64,000 nt of DNA from Thermotogae bacterium (GTDB lineage Bacteria > Thermotogota > Thermotogae > Mesoaciditogales > Mesoaciditogaceae): NCBI GenBank assembly GCA_026988035.1, contig JALSLY010000084.1, positions 16,473-80,472 of the forward strand, written 5' to 3'. The notes beneath the pieces are model-generated. The model had not been told where the DNA came from and searched no databases. It saw only the letters and a list, made by a program, of their open reading frames with translations. Positions 35,975 to 44,663 of the stretch are shown one piece after another. The position numbers and the translations under genes were made by a program. Each line of letters starts with the position of its first letter. The stretch's first letter is position 1.

Positions 35975-36780
35975 TCGTGAAAGTTGAAAATTTACAAAAG
36001 AGCTTTTGTGGAAAACTTGTGCTGAACGGTGTGAGTTTTAATGTTGAAGAAGGTGAAATTTTTGCACTTATAGGTCCAAATGGAGCTGGAAAAACGACCA
36101 CCCTTAGATGTATATATGGGGATCTGAGTCCAAATGGTGGAAGGATAGAAGTGTTTGGTAAAGACTTCAGTACAAAGATCAAAGAAAGAATTGCGGTGAT
36201 GAACGAAGAGAGAAGGACTTTTAGAAGATTTACCGGCAGTGATTATGTAAAAATGTGGAGTCTTTTGTATCCAAAATGGAATGACAAGATCTTCTCGAAT
36301 TTCGCTCTCCACTATAGATTCGATCTCAAGCAACGTGTTGAAACTTATTCTATAGGAATGAAAACGGTTTTTTATGTTGCGCTTACCGTTGCAAGTAACG
36401 CTGATATTCTCATATTAGATGAGCCAACACAGCACCTTGATCCACTTATTCGAAATGAAATTCTCAAAGTGATAAGTGACTACGCCGTTGAAGAAAAGAA
36501 AACGATTATCATATCTTCCCATGAGATATACGAATTGGAGGAAATCTCAACGTCATTTGCAATAATAAAAGAGGGCAAAGTGCTTTATTTTGATACTGTA
36601 GATGATGCAAAAGCCTCTCATAGACTAATTTCACGTGGTGAAAGAGTCCAGGGTGAAGTAATTGGTCTCGTCGGGAATGATACTCTTGTAAAAACAGATA
36701 AAGACGTTGGAAGATTCCCGAAGTTTAAAGAAATTGTTCTTGGATATTTGGGAGGACGGAAGGAATTTATTCCATTTTGA
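35971..36780 (+). CDS. ABC transporter ATP-binding subunit (YtrB-like)
   Basis: A 269-residue ATPase. Walker A is GPNGAGKTT (35-43), Walker B is ADILILDEPTQHLD, and the switch histidine is in IISSHE. The signature motif reads YSIGMKT in place of LSGGQ, a known deviation in this exporter group. A C-terminal extension of about 60 residues follows. It forms the pump with the upstream membrane subunit. Confidence 0.88.
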   Translation: MIVKVENLQKSFCGKLVLNGVSFNVEEGEIFALIGPNGAGKTTTLRCIYGDLSPNGGRIEVFGKDFSTKIKERIAVMNEERRTFRRFTGSDYVKMWSLLYPKWNDKIFSNFALHYRFDLKQRVETYSIGMKTVFYVALTVASNADILILDEPTQHLDPLIRNEILKVISDYAVEEKKTIIISSHEIYELEEISTSFAIIKEGKVLYFDTVDDAKASHRLISRGERVQGEVIGLVGNDTLVKTDKDVGRFPKFKEIVLGYLGGRKEFIPF

Positions 36781-36789
36781 TGGAGTTTT

Positions 36790-37776
36790 TCAATACATCA
36801 AATCTGGGTTCACTCTATTCAATGCCTTTCCAGTTCTTAAATATTCTTTTATATTTTCAATTGTATCCTTGATCATGCCGTAGACACTTTCCTTTGTGAC
36901 GCCACTTATGTGAGGAGAAATTACAACGTTTTTGAAGGAGTGAATTGGGTATTTTGATGGCAAAGTGACGTTTTCCTTTTCCGAAGGATACTGATACCAC
37001 GTATCTATTGCGACACCTGCCAATATCCCTTCTTTGACAGATCTGTACAGCGCTTCTTCATCCACAATTTCTCCTCTGCTCACATTGATCAAAAATTTTC
37101 CTTCCATTTTTGATAGCACCTTCCAACTAAGCATTCCCTTTGTTTCAGGGGTTAGAGGAATGGCAATAAAGACAATGTCGCTCCTCGAAATTACATCATT
37201 TAAGCTTGTCGATACTTCATCTGTGTATTCAGGCAGGGACTCTGTTGGGTGTTTTTTAAATCCTATCACATGGCAATCGAAAGCTTTGAGTATTTTTGCG
37301 ATGTTTTTTCCAATATTTCCAATTCCCACTATTCCACAAGTTTTTGAGTGAAGAGGTATCCAAAAATCTGATGAGGGCATTTTGACGGGAAATCCGTGCC
37401 ATATCCCTTTCGAAAGGTCATTATGGTATTCCACGATTCGACCCATCAAAGCCATGCAAAGCGCCACGGCGTGCTCGGCCACACTTTCCGCATTTGAATG
37501 CGTGTTGGTAACTATTATTCCTCTGTTTTTTATTACATTCCATGGGAGCATGTTTACACCTGTCCACGGCACAAATATGATTCTTAGATTTTTAGCACTT
37601 TTTATCTCATCTTCTGAAAAGTGCCCTCCAACAACGCCCTCTGCCTCTTTTAATAACAAACGTGGGTGGTTAGTTTCCTTGAACGTTACAAAATCAACAT
37701 CCGGAAAGTCCTTTCTTAATTTGTATATTTCTGAGAGCCACATATCGTTCAAACGATTTGTAAACAGAATTTTCAT
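36790..37776 (-). CDS. D-isomer-specific 2-hydroxyacid dehydrogenase
   Basis: An NAD-dependent dehydrogenase of about 328 residues. The cofactor motif is CGIVGIGNIGKNIAKIL. The catalytic Arg lies in NVSRGEIVDEEAL, the Glu in a following segment, and the His in ISPHISGVT. Substrates in the family include phosphoglycerate, glycerate and lactate, and the sequence does not decide. I chose ATG at 37776 behind GGAGGTGAAAG; the longer frame begins at 37815. It converges on the ABC operon and follows the toroid-protein gene. Confidence 0.85.
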   Translation of the reverse strand: MKILFTNRLNDMWLSEIYKLRKDFPDVDFVTFKETNHPRLLLKEAEGVVGGHFSEDEIKSAKNLRIIFVPWTGVNMLPWNVIKNRGIIVTNTHSNAESVAEHAVALCMALMGRIVEYHNDLSKGIWHGFPVKMPSSDFWIPLHSKTCGIVGIGNIGKNIAKILKAFDCHVIGFKKHPTESLPEYTDEVSTSLNDVISRSDIVFIAIPLTPETKGMLSWKVLSKMEGKFLINVSRGEIVDEEALYRSVKEGILAGVAIDTWYQYPSEKENVTLPSKYPIHSFKNVVISPHISGVTKESVYGMIKDTIENIKEYLRTGKALNRVNPDLMY

Positions 37777-37838
37777 TCTTTCACCTCCAAAAAGAGTGAA
37801 ATTGTAGCTTTGCACGAAAACGACAGAAAAATCTCATC

Positions 37839-39458
37839 TCAACGCATCTTTTTCAATTCCAGAAGCATTTCTTCAGCTGTGTAAGTGCTTTTGAAAGTTT
37901 CTATTCCAGATTGAACATTAGAAAAATATCCACCTGTCTTGGGATCTGATAACTTAGTGATCGCATTGATGAAAAAAGCTTTGTTGATCTTTAAAGCATA
38001 GTCTTTTTCAAATTGAAAAAGTACACTGAGAAGATTCAAATCGGGTGGAGAAATTTTCTTTAGGAATTCTTTAAAGCCAACATTAACTCGTTTCACATCA
38101 TCAGCACTTACTGGGTATCCAAGATCGTTCGCAAAAGTTAAGAGGTTCGCATAGATATAGTAATAGCTAAAATTTCTTTGATCTTTAGGAATGGAATCGA
38201 GCCCACTAATTAGACGCGCTATGGTGGTGTTTAGAGTTTCAAAGAGCTTTTGCCCTCTATATCCAATTGCTCGAATTGCCTCAAGCATGTGAAAAGCCAT
38301 TGCAAAATCAGATTTAGCAAGGTAATAAGCAGGCGCTGAAGGTATTTTGTTTAGCTTGGTTGATAGAGCATTCGATAATGATTGAAACTCTTTGCCACTT
38401 AGAAAGCCGAGATCATTGTTAAGTTCTATAAGGTAGTATATGTAAGTTGACAATGCATCTGCAGGATAAATATTTGGATAAGCCGAAAGGTTGGAGGCAA
38501 AGTTTTTCCAGTAAGCTGAAATAGTATTGTTTGTTTTTTTATCCAAAATGAGAAGTTTAGTTGCCCAATAAGTGTCACGAAAATCCGAAGTGGTTCCGAT
38601 ATTGTAGAAACCTCCAAAAGGGGAGCGGTATGTCAGCAAGGTTTCGAGGGCGTCTTTTGCTTTGCTGTAAGAAAGTCCAAGTTTTTCTGAAAGTTCTATG
38701 AAGCTGTAAAGTTGCTGAGGGGATGAAATATCGACCACGTTTTTCATAAGTGGCATAAACTTTTTGCCATTAGTAGTCAATTTGAGCAACGTCAAGGCTT
38801 CTTGGAAGCTGTTATTGTTAATCACTTGCTGAACTGCTTTGAGAATAAAGTTATCAAGTCCACTGATTTTTGGCAAAGGCAAGTTAGCGTTTAAAATGCC
38901 CTTTAGTACTGTTAAGCCAACAGTTTCATCAACTTTGCTTTCAACTGCCATTTTTAGGAGATTTATGGCTTCTGCGTATGCTGGTGAAGACTTAGAATTC
39001 TCACCAAGGAATTTTCTCATGATCAACAAATCCGAAATGATGTTAGCATAAGATGGATTTGCGGAATAATTTTTCAAATTCTTTTCAAAGAAGCGATCTA
39101 TTGATTTAAGGTAAATCTTGTCGAAAGTGGCATCGTGACTTTGCAGGTACTCTGATATCAAAAGTGAAGAGTCTAACCACTTGTAAGTTGAAAACCATCC
39201 AGGATGTTTTTTCAAAGTTTCCAAGTAGGATTCAAAGTAATTAATGTTGACGAAACTCTTTCCAAGTTTTTCAGCCGATAGTTGAAGATATACAGTTTGT
39301 GGCCCATCGCCATATCTTGAAGTGAACGATGGTGTATCTACATACCCTCCATCCGGCATTGCGTGATATTGAAGATACCAGCTGTAGTTCGCACCGAATG
39401 CAAAAACTGCCAAAGTAAGAAGAATAATTACAAAGAATATCCTTTTCAAGATAATCAT
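37839..39458 (-). CDS. Secreted alpha/alpha-toroid-like protein of unknown function
   Basis: A 539-residue protein with a signal peptide (MIILKRIFFVIILLTLAVFAFG). Recurrent units such as MPDGGYVDTPSF...DGPQTVYLQLSAEKL, SPFGGFYNIGTTSDFRDTYWATKLL and DPKTGGYFSNVQSGIETFKSTYTAEEML resemble prenyltransferase/squalene-cyclase-type repeats (GGF/GGY followed by a helix with xxTYxAxxxL). The whole is strongly helical. No catalytic Asp-rich motif was recognised, so enzymatic activity is not supported. It may be an envelope scaffold or a polysaccharide-binding protein. It stands alone between two intergenic gaps. Confidence 0.6.
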   Translation of the reverse strand: MIILKRIFFVIILLTLAVFAFGANYSWYLQYHAMPDGGYVDTPSFTSRYGDGPQTVYLQLSAEKLGKSFVNINYFESYLETLKKHPGWFSTYKWLDSSLLISEYLQSHDATFDKIYLKSIDRFFEKNLKNYSANPSYANIISDLLIMRKFLGENSKSSPAYAEAINLLKMAVESKVDETVGLTVLKGILNANLPLPKISGLDNFILKAVQQVINNNSFQEALTLLKLTTNGKKFMPLMKNVVDISSPQQLYSFIELSEKLGLSYSKAKDALETLLTYRSPFGGFYNIGTTSDFRDTYWATKLLILDKKTNNTISAYWKNFASNLSAYPNIYPADALSTYIYYLIELNNDLGFLSGKEFQSLSNALSTKLNKIPSAPAYYLAKSDFAMAFHMLEAIRAIGYRGQKLFETLNTTIARLISGLDSIPKDQRNFSYYYIYANLLTFANDLGYPVSADDVKRVNVGFKEFLKKISPPDLNLLSVLFQFEKDYALKINKAFFINAITKLSDPKTGGYFSNVQSGIETFKSTYTAEEMLLELKKMR

Positions 39459-39529
39459 CTCCTCTTAGCACTTTCCTTATATTTTAGCACTTTTTGGCTT
39501 CTTAAAAATAAGTTAGATAGGGAAATTTG

Positions 39530-39558
39530 TTGACTTAATAGCATTTTTAGTATAAAAT
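39530..39558 (+). promoter_or_regulatory. Predicted promoter of the arsenic operon
   Basis: TTGACT (39530-39535) and TAAAAT (39553-39558) with 17-base spacing, about 45 bases before the ACR3 start. Confidence 0.65.
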
Positions 39559-39579
39559 ATATGCATATTTGCACATATA
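39558..39579 (+). promoter_or_regulatory. Candidate ArsR operator
   Basis: TATATG-N10-CATATA is an inverted repeat starting at the last base of the -10 element, a usual place for ArsR/SmtB binding. The regulator is encoded two genes downstream. Confidence 0.55.
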
Positions 39580-39603
39580 AGAATATATTAAAGGGGACTT
39601 CAA

Positions 39604-40668
39604 ATGAGAAAAGAGAAAAAGCTTGATATCTTTAGTGAATATTTGCCTTTATGGGTAGGTGTTTCCATGATCACGGGGGCTCTCATTGGGAATGTTTTTC
39701 CGAAATTTGCAGAAAGTCTTGGTAATTGGTCTATTGCGAATGTTTCGATTCCTGTTGCTGTTGTCCTTTTGTTTATGATGTTTCCTATAATGTTGAAGAT
39801 TGATTTCAAGGGGATCGCAGATGTGAAAAGGAATTCAACTCCCCTGTTTGTAACACTTGTTATAAATTGGGCAATAAAACCATTTTCCATGGCCTTAATT
39901 TCCTATGCTTTCATGAGATACTTTTTTGCAGCTTTTATACCACCAGAACTTGCTTCTCAATTTATAGCAGGGATGATCCTCTTGGGACTTGCGCCCTGTA
40001 CTGCGATGGTTCTCGTATGGACATACCTCGCAGATGGAAATGTGAGTTACGCTCTTGTTCAAGTTGCGATAAATGACTTGGTAATTCTCTTTCTCTATGC
40101 TCCTCTTGGCAAAATTTTAATAGGTGTTTCAACAGGATTCCCAGTACCATTTTTGACGATTTTCTGGTCTGTTGTCTTCTATGTCGCGGTTCCTCTTGCA
40201 CTTGCCGCTTTGACAAGGAGATACGTTGTTAGGAGTAGAGGACTGGATTATTTGGAAAAACATGTGATACCAAAATTTGATCCGTTTACAAAAATAGGTT
40301 TGCTTCTCACGCTTGTACTCGTTTTTACCTTCCAAGGAAAGATGATATTTGAAAATCCTCTTTATATTTTATACATAGCGATACCATTGAGTTTGCAAAC
40401 TTACATAATCTTTGGCATTGGATACGCGGCAGCAAAGATGTTAAAAATAAATTATTCGGAGGCTGCTCCTTCTTCGTTTATAGGTGCGTCGAATTTTTTT
40501 GAACTTTCAATAGCTGTTGCCTTGATACTGTTTGGTATGAATTCAGGTGCTGCACTTGCAACGGTTGTGGGTGTCCTTGAAGAAGTTCCCATAATGCTTT
40601 CGCTTGTTGCTATAATGAAATTCAATGGGAAGAAATTTGAATTTAAAGCGGTGAGGAGACGGTCATAA
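39604..40668 (+). CDS. acr3: Arsenite efflux transporter ACR3
   Basis: A 354-residue BART-superfamily carrier with about ten membrane segments. Family text includes LLGLAPCTAMVLVWTYLADG, with the conserved Cys, and AAPSSFIGASNFFELSIAVALILFG with the FFE motif. It exports arsenite without its own ATPase. ATG follows AAAGGGGAC. It is the first gene of the arsenic operon. Confidence 0.93.
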   Translation: MRKEKKLDIFSEYLPLWVGVSMITGALIGNVFPKFAESLGNWSIANVSIPVAVVLLFMMFPIMLKIDFKGIADVKRNSTPLFVTLVINWAIKPFSMALISYAFMRYFFAAFIPPELASQFIAGMILLGLAPCTAMVLVWTYLADGNVSYALVQVAINDLVILFLYAPLGKILIGVSTGFPVPFLTIFWSVVFYVAVPLALAALTRRYVVRSRGLDYLEKHVIPKFDPFTKIGLLLTLVLVFTFQGKMIFENPLYILYIAIPLSLQTYIIFGIGYAAAKMLKINYSEAAPSSFIGASNFFELSIAVALILFGMNSGAALATVVGVLEEVPIMLSLVAIMKFNGKKFEFKAVRRRS

Positions 40669-41013
40669 GTGATGATTAAGAATATAGAGTTGGCAACTGT
40701 GCTGAGCACTCTGGCTGACGAAATCAATTTAAAGATTCTTTCATTTCTTTCGCTTTATGACGAATTGTGCGTATGTGATCTTCAAGTTTTGACTTCCACT
40801 ACACAATCCAGTGTATCTCGACACCTCAAAGCTTTACATGATATTAATTTTATATCAGTGAGAAAAGATGGCAGGTGGCGCCATTATAAGTTGGAGAAGA
40901 TCCCAAAGTTTGTAAATGAGATCATTAAAATAGCGATCGATGAATACGAAATAAAAAATGACTACATACCAAATGCATGCAGGGGAATAAAACAAAAGGG
41001 GCAAGGGAGTTGA
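40669..41013 (+). CDS. arsR: ArsR-family arsenic-responsive repressor
   Basis: A 114-residue winged-helix repressor. ELCVCDLQVLTSTTQSSVSRHLKAL contains the ELCVCDL metalloid-binding site in the recognition-helix region and the DNA-reading helix. Arsenite binding to the two Cys releases DNA. GTG at 40669 and ATG at 40672 are both possible starts. The CGGTCATAA end of acr3 directly precedes it. Confidence 0.92.
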   Translation: MMIKNIELATVLSTLADEINLKILSFLSLYDELCVCDLQVLTSTTQSSVSRHLKALHDINFISVRKDGRWRHYKLEKIPKFVNEIIKIAIDEYEIKNDYIPNACRGIKQKGQGS

Positions 41014-41017
41014 AAAC

Positions 41018-41476
41018 ATGAACAATAAGGAAAAAGTGTTATTCATTTGCACACATAATTCTGCCAGATCTCAAATGGCAGAAGGCATTCTCAGAAACAT
41101 GTACCCTGAAAGATACGAGGCATTGAGTGCAGGAACTATTGCATCAAATGTTGACCCATATGCAGTAAAAGTAATGAGCGAAATTGGAATCGATATATCT
41201 CATCAGCGTTCCAAAAATATTGAAGAGTTTCGCGGGGAACTTTTTGATTATGTTGTTACAGTATGTGACCATGCAAAAGAAACTTGTCCGTTTTTTCCGG
41301 GAAAAGTGCATATCCACAAGAATTTTGAAGATCCCGCAAATGTAGATGGGACAAACGAGGAAAAGCTGGCAGTCTTTAGGCGTGTGAGAGATGAAATTTC
41401 AAACTGGATAGAAAAAACTTTTGGTAGAAAGGATAATGGGCGAGAAGAAAGGGATGAATTATGGCTGAAAAATTAG
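41018..41476 (+). CDS. arsC: Arsenate reductase, thioredoxin-coupled LMW-PTPase type
   Basis: A 152-residue enzyme reducing arsenate to arsenite. The P-loop CTHNSARSQMAEG holds the nucleophilic Cys (C11), and the redox pair lies in VTVCDHAKETCPFFPG. This Cys triad is the pattern of thioredoxin-coupled ArsC enzymes. The C-terminal tail is charged and overlaps the next gene by 16 bases. Confidence 0.92.
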   Translation: MNNKEKVLFICTHNSARSQMAEGILRNMYPERYEALSAGTIASNVDPYAVKVMSEIGIDISHQRSKNIEEFRGELFDYVVTVCDHAKETCPFFPGKVHIHKNFEDPANVDGTNEEKLAVFRRVRDEISNWIEKTFGRKDNGREERDELWLKN

Positions 41477-42108
41477 AGAGAAAATTCGCATATTGGCATG
41501 GAATCGATAGGACAAAAATTCCATGGTATCCCACCATAGATGCGAATAAATGTATTGGTTGTAAACTTTGTTTCGTATCATGTGGCAGGAATGTTTTTGA
41601 TTTCGATCTGCAAAAAAACAAGGCTGTGGTAAAGAAAAAATTCAACTGCTTAGTTGGATGTTCCACTTGCGCGACAATATGCCCAGCCGGTGCCATTTCC
41701 TTCCCAAATAAAGAAATGATACAGAAGATTGAAAGAGAGGAAAAGGTACTTGCAAGAATTCAAAAAGAGGCAAAGAAGAAAAAAGTAAAAATGGATGTTG
41801 AAAGAGCCAGGAAAGAAGTTATGAATATGCTTTCAAATATCAAGATAAAACTTGATTATGAGGTTGCTGGGAATATTTATGAAAGTGAATTGTTTCGTAA
41901 GATCCATGATGAAATAATGAGATGCAATATAGATATAGTGGATATATATGTGGAATCTCCATCTTTAAAGGGAAGCTGGGATATGAAAGCTCCATCGATT
42001 GCAAAGTTCAAAGTGGTTTCAACAGAAATGGAAGATATATCTGATTGCGCCAAAGTGATTGACGAGACGATAGAAAAGTCCGGAAATGTACTGATTTCAA
42101 AAAGATAA
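41461..42108 (+). CDS. 4Fe-4S ferredoxin-like protein of the arsenic operon
   Basis: A 215-residue protein. An N-terminal dicluster domain has IDANKCIGCKLCFVSCGRNVFDF and CLVGCSTCATICPAGAI. A helical charged linker (about 85-125) leads to a C-terminal domain (about 125-215) beginning KLDYEVAGNIYESELFRKIHD, which has no family I can name. It is translationally coupled to arsC and shares the operon, so an electron-transfer role in arsenic metabolism is plausible but unproven. Confidence 0.75.
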   Translation: MAEKLERKFAYWHGIDRTKIPWYPTIDANKCIGCKLCFVSCGRNVFDFDLQKNKAVVKKKFNCLVGCSTCATICPAGAISFPNKEMIQKIEREEKVLARIQKEAKKKKVKMDVERARKEVMNMLSNIKIKLDYEVAGNIYESELFRKIHDEIMRCNIDIVDIYVESPSLKGSWDMKAPSIAKFKVVSTEMEDISDCAKVIDETIEKSGNVLISKR

Positions 42109-42243
42109 GCAGCGATGGAAAATTTTCTGCTTCGAATTCTTTGAAAAGTTGAGAAAATCAAAGTTTAGCTTAAGAAGAATGATTATTTAGACGATAATGC
42201 CTTCTCAGGTCTGATTTTTAAGCAAAACCAAGTTTAATCGAAA

Positions 42244-42273
42244 TTGACAGGAGACTTCTTTGTGTGTTAATGT
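42244..42273 (+). promoter_or_regulatory. Predicted promoter of the beta-glucan-type operon regulator
   Basis: TTGACA (42244-42249) and TAATGT (42268-42273) with 18-base spacing. The LacI-type operator lies just downstream. Confidence 0.55.
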
Positions 42274-42282
42274 GATTTTGTG

Positions 42283-42296
42283 TGAAACCGGTTTCA
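42283..42296. promoter_or_regulatory. LacI-type operator 1
   Basis: TGAAACCGGTTTCA is a perfect 14-bp palindrome with the CCGG centre usual for LacI-family sites. It lies between the promoter and the ribosome site of the regulator gene, consistent with autorepression. Confidence 0.8.
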
Positions 42297-42317
42297 TATA
42301 AAATCAAGGAGGAGATT

Positions 42318-43331
42318 TTGAAAATTACCATAACTAAAATTGCAGAAATAGTTGGAGTTTCAAAGGCAACGGTTTCAAGAGCTATAAACGGAAGTGGTTA
42401 CGTATCGCCTCAAACTAAGGAAAAAGTGCTTCAAGTTGTTAAAGAATACGATTATGTTCCGGATTCCAAGGCGATAAATCTCAGTAAAAGGAAAACGGCC
42501 ACTATAGGACTTGTTTTGCCCTCTACCTCTGGACCTTTTTATGGCGAAGTGATGCGTGGCGTTGAAGTAGTCTTGACTCCAGAAAGGTATTTCATTCTTT
42601 TGATGACGTTTAATGTCATGGAAGATCCTGAAAAAGTCAGAAAAAGATACATTTCTCTTGTCCGTGAAAAACGTGTAGATGGAATAATAATTTTCGATCC
42701 AGAAGCGGATGAGGAGACCGCAAAAAAGGTTGCAAAATTGAACTTTCCTTGCGTGTACATTGGCAAAAATTTCAACAATATAAATGTTGATACAGTTTCC
42801 GTGGATAATTTTAGTGGAAGCTACATGATGATGGACCATCTTATCAAAGTGCATAAATACAAGCGCATCGCCTTTTTAAATGGTCCTGAAGATAGCTTTG
42901 ATAGTATAGAAAGGTTTCGCGGATATCGATATGCTCTTGAAGAGTATGGCATTGGTTTTGATCCGAAGCTCGTACGTTTTGGTGATTTTACGAGGAAGAG
43001 CGGTCGGGAAATTTGTAGAGAGTTTCTTGAAAGTCATGTAGACGTGATTTTTGCTGCTAACGATGAGATGGCCCTTGGGGTCATTGAGGAGATGCAAAAA
43101 CACAATCTAGTTGCTGGAAGAGAAATGGCTGTTGTCGGATTTGATGATGCAATGTGGTCACAGTTCATACAGCCACCTTTGACAACAGTTCATCAACCTA
43201 TGTACAGTATTGGAAAGCTTGCTGCAAGAATGATTCTCGAAAGAATCAACACGTCAGATAGCCATAAAGAGGTTATGAAGACCCTTCTCCATACGAAGTT
43301 AATCGTCAGAAATTCTTGCGGATGCAAGTAA
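42318..43331 (+). CDS. LacI-family transcriptional regulator
   Basis: About 337 residues. The N-terminal helix-turn-helix is ITITKIAEIVGVSKATVSRAINGSGYVS, followed by a sugar-binding-type domain ending with AVVGFDDAMWSQFIQPPLTTVHQP. A longer frame from 42282 overlaps the operator. I chose TTG at 42318 behind AAGGAGGAG. Two matching operators flank the gene, one before it and one before the transporter genes. Confidence 0.88.
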   Translation: MKITITKIAEIVGVSKATVSRAINGSGYVSPQTKEKVLQVVKEYDYVPDSKAINLSKRKTATIGLVLPSTSGPFYGEVMRGVEVVLTPERYFILLMTFNVMEDPEKVRKRYISLVREKRVDGIIIFDPEADEETAKKVAKLNFPCVYIGKNFNNINVDTVSVDNFSGSYMMMDHLIKVHKYKRIAFLNGPEDSFDSIERFRGYRYALEEYGIGFDPKLVRFGDFTRKSGREICREFLESHVDVIFAANDEMALGVIEEMQKHNLVAGREMAVVGFDDAMWSQFIQPPLTTVHQPMYSIGKLAARMILERINTSDSHKEVMKTLLHTKLIVRNSCGCK

Positions 43332-43358
43332 AAATTTCCAATACTCGTTTGAATTTCC

Positions 43359-43370
43359 GAAACCGGTTTC
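43359..43370. promoter_or_regulatory. LacI-type operator 2
   Basis: GAAACCGGTTTC repeats the core of operator 1 exactly, 30 bases before the start of the binding-protein gene. It links the transporter operon to the same regulator. Confidence 0.8.
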
Positions 43371-43399
43371 ACAACATCTGTACTGAGGAGGTGTTTTTT

Positions 43400-44662
43400 G
43401 TGAAGAATAGCTTGACAATACTTTTATTGCTGATCACAATATTTTCCGCCATATCGTTAGCTGTAACTATAACAATAGCTCCACCTGATGCGCAATCTTT
43501 TAATTTTTTGCAAAGTGTCATTCCGAATTTTGAAAAAGAAACCCCAGGAATAAAGGTAGAAGTTGTGGCACAACCAGAGGGATCACAGATAGCTGCTTTG
43601 GTTGCAGCGGGAAATGCTCCAAACATATTCATAGGGCCGTTACCAATAAAATATGTTCAAGATGGTCTCTTGCTGAATTTCAAAAAAATGCCAGGTTATG
43701 ATGAACTTGCTTCAAAGTTGATCTCTGGGATTTTTCCGTACAACAACGGGGTTTACAACATTCCGTGGATGGTAACAACGCAAGTTATGTTCTACAACAA
43801 GAAGCTTTTTGAAAAGGCTGGCCTTAATCCAAATAAACCACCGGAGACTTTTGCACAATTTCTGGAAGATGCCAAGAAAATAAGCGAGTTGCCTCCAGGC
43901 AATTATGCACCCGGAAAACATGGGAAATACTATGGCACGTTCTTTTGGAATGAGATGCTTCAATATGCTTGGTATTGGGGGATGCTGGATCAAATATACA
44001 TGAACTTTAACGATGCAAAGTATGGCCTTTTAGGACCGTATGGATTAACCCTTGCATTCAAACAACCTGATGCCCACTTCGTAGATTTTTTGGAATTTTG
44101 CAAGAGGGCACAACAATATGGACCATCTGGGATGCAACAAGCGTCTATTTTTTCTAGAAACGTTGGAATGTGGCTTCAATTTGCGTACGGTTGGACTTTC
44201 AACCTCAAAAGTTCCCTCGGTGGTCCCATGATTTATGGGAAAGACTATGGTCTTGCACCAATTCCAACTCCTAAATCCGGAATGACGCATTGGTCGACGC
44301 TTGCCCAACGTCCCTTTATAGTTTTCAAAACCACTCCGGAGAAAGATATGGCGTCTTGGAAACTTATCCAATTTTTGATGAAGCCTCGCAATGAATTGCG
44401 AGCTTGTGAAGAAATCGGGTGGCTTACGTCTTTGAAGTCTCTTAGAGACGATCCGTTCTTTTCAAGACCAGATGTAAAGCCATATGTAGATCAACTTTCC
44501 CATGTGGTCGTGACTAATCCATTTATAACTAACGAGGGTGTCGTGCATGCGGTTCTCAATGCATGGGCCCAGTATGTTGTCAATGGAACGATACCTACAG
44601 CTAAGCAAGCTTTACAAATTGCAGTGAAGAATGCTCAAGCGGCTTTGAAGTTAGGATTGTGA
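43400..44662 (+). CDS. Sugar ABC transporter substrate-binding protein (family 1)
   Basis: About 420 residues with a signal peptide (KNSLTILLLLITIFSAISLA), then VTITIAPPDAQSFNFLQSVIPNFEKETPGIKVEVV, typical of family 1 binders. GTG at 43400 follows AGGAGGT; a longer frame from 43316 is rejected because it runs back through operator 2. It is followed by two permease genes. Sophoro-oligosaccharides are a possible ligand by context only. Confidence 0.86.
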   Translation: MKNSLTILLLLITIFSAISLAVTITIAPPDAQSFNFLQSVIPNFEKETPGIKVEVVAQPEGSQIAALVAAGNAPNIFIGPLPIKYVQDGLLLNFKKMPGYDELASKLISGIFPYNNGVYNIPWMVTTQVMFYNKKLFEKAGLNPNKPPETFAQFLEDAKKISELPPGNYAPGKHGKYYGTFFWNEMLQYAWYWGMLDQIYMNFNDAKYGLLGPYGLTLAFKQPDAHFVDFLEFCKRAQQYGPSGMQQASIFSRNVGMWLQFAYGWTFNLKSSLGGPMIYGKDYGLAPIPTPKSGMTHWSTLAQRPFIVFKTTPEKDMASWKLIQFLMKPRNELRACEEIGWLTSLKSLRDDPFFSRPDVKPYVDQLSHVVVTNPFITNEGVVHAVLNAWAQYVVNGTIPTAKQALQIAVKNAQAALKLGL

Positions 44663-44663
44663 T

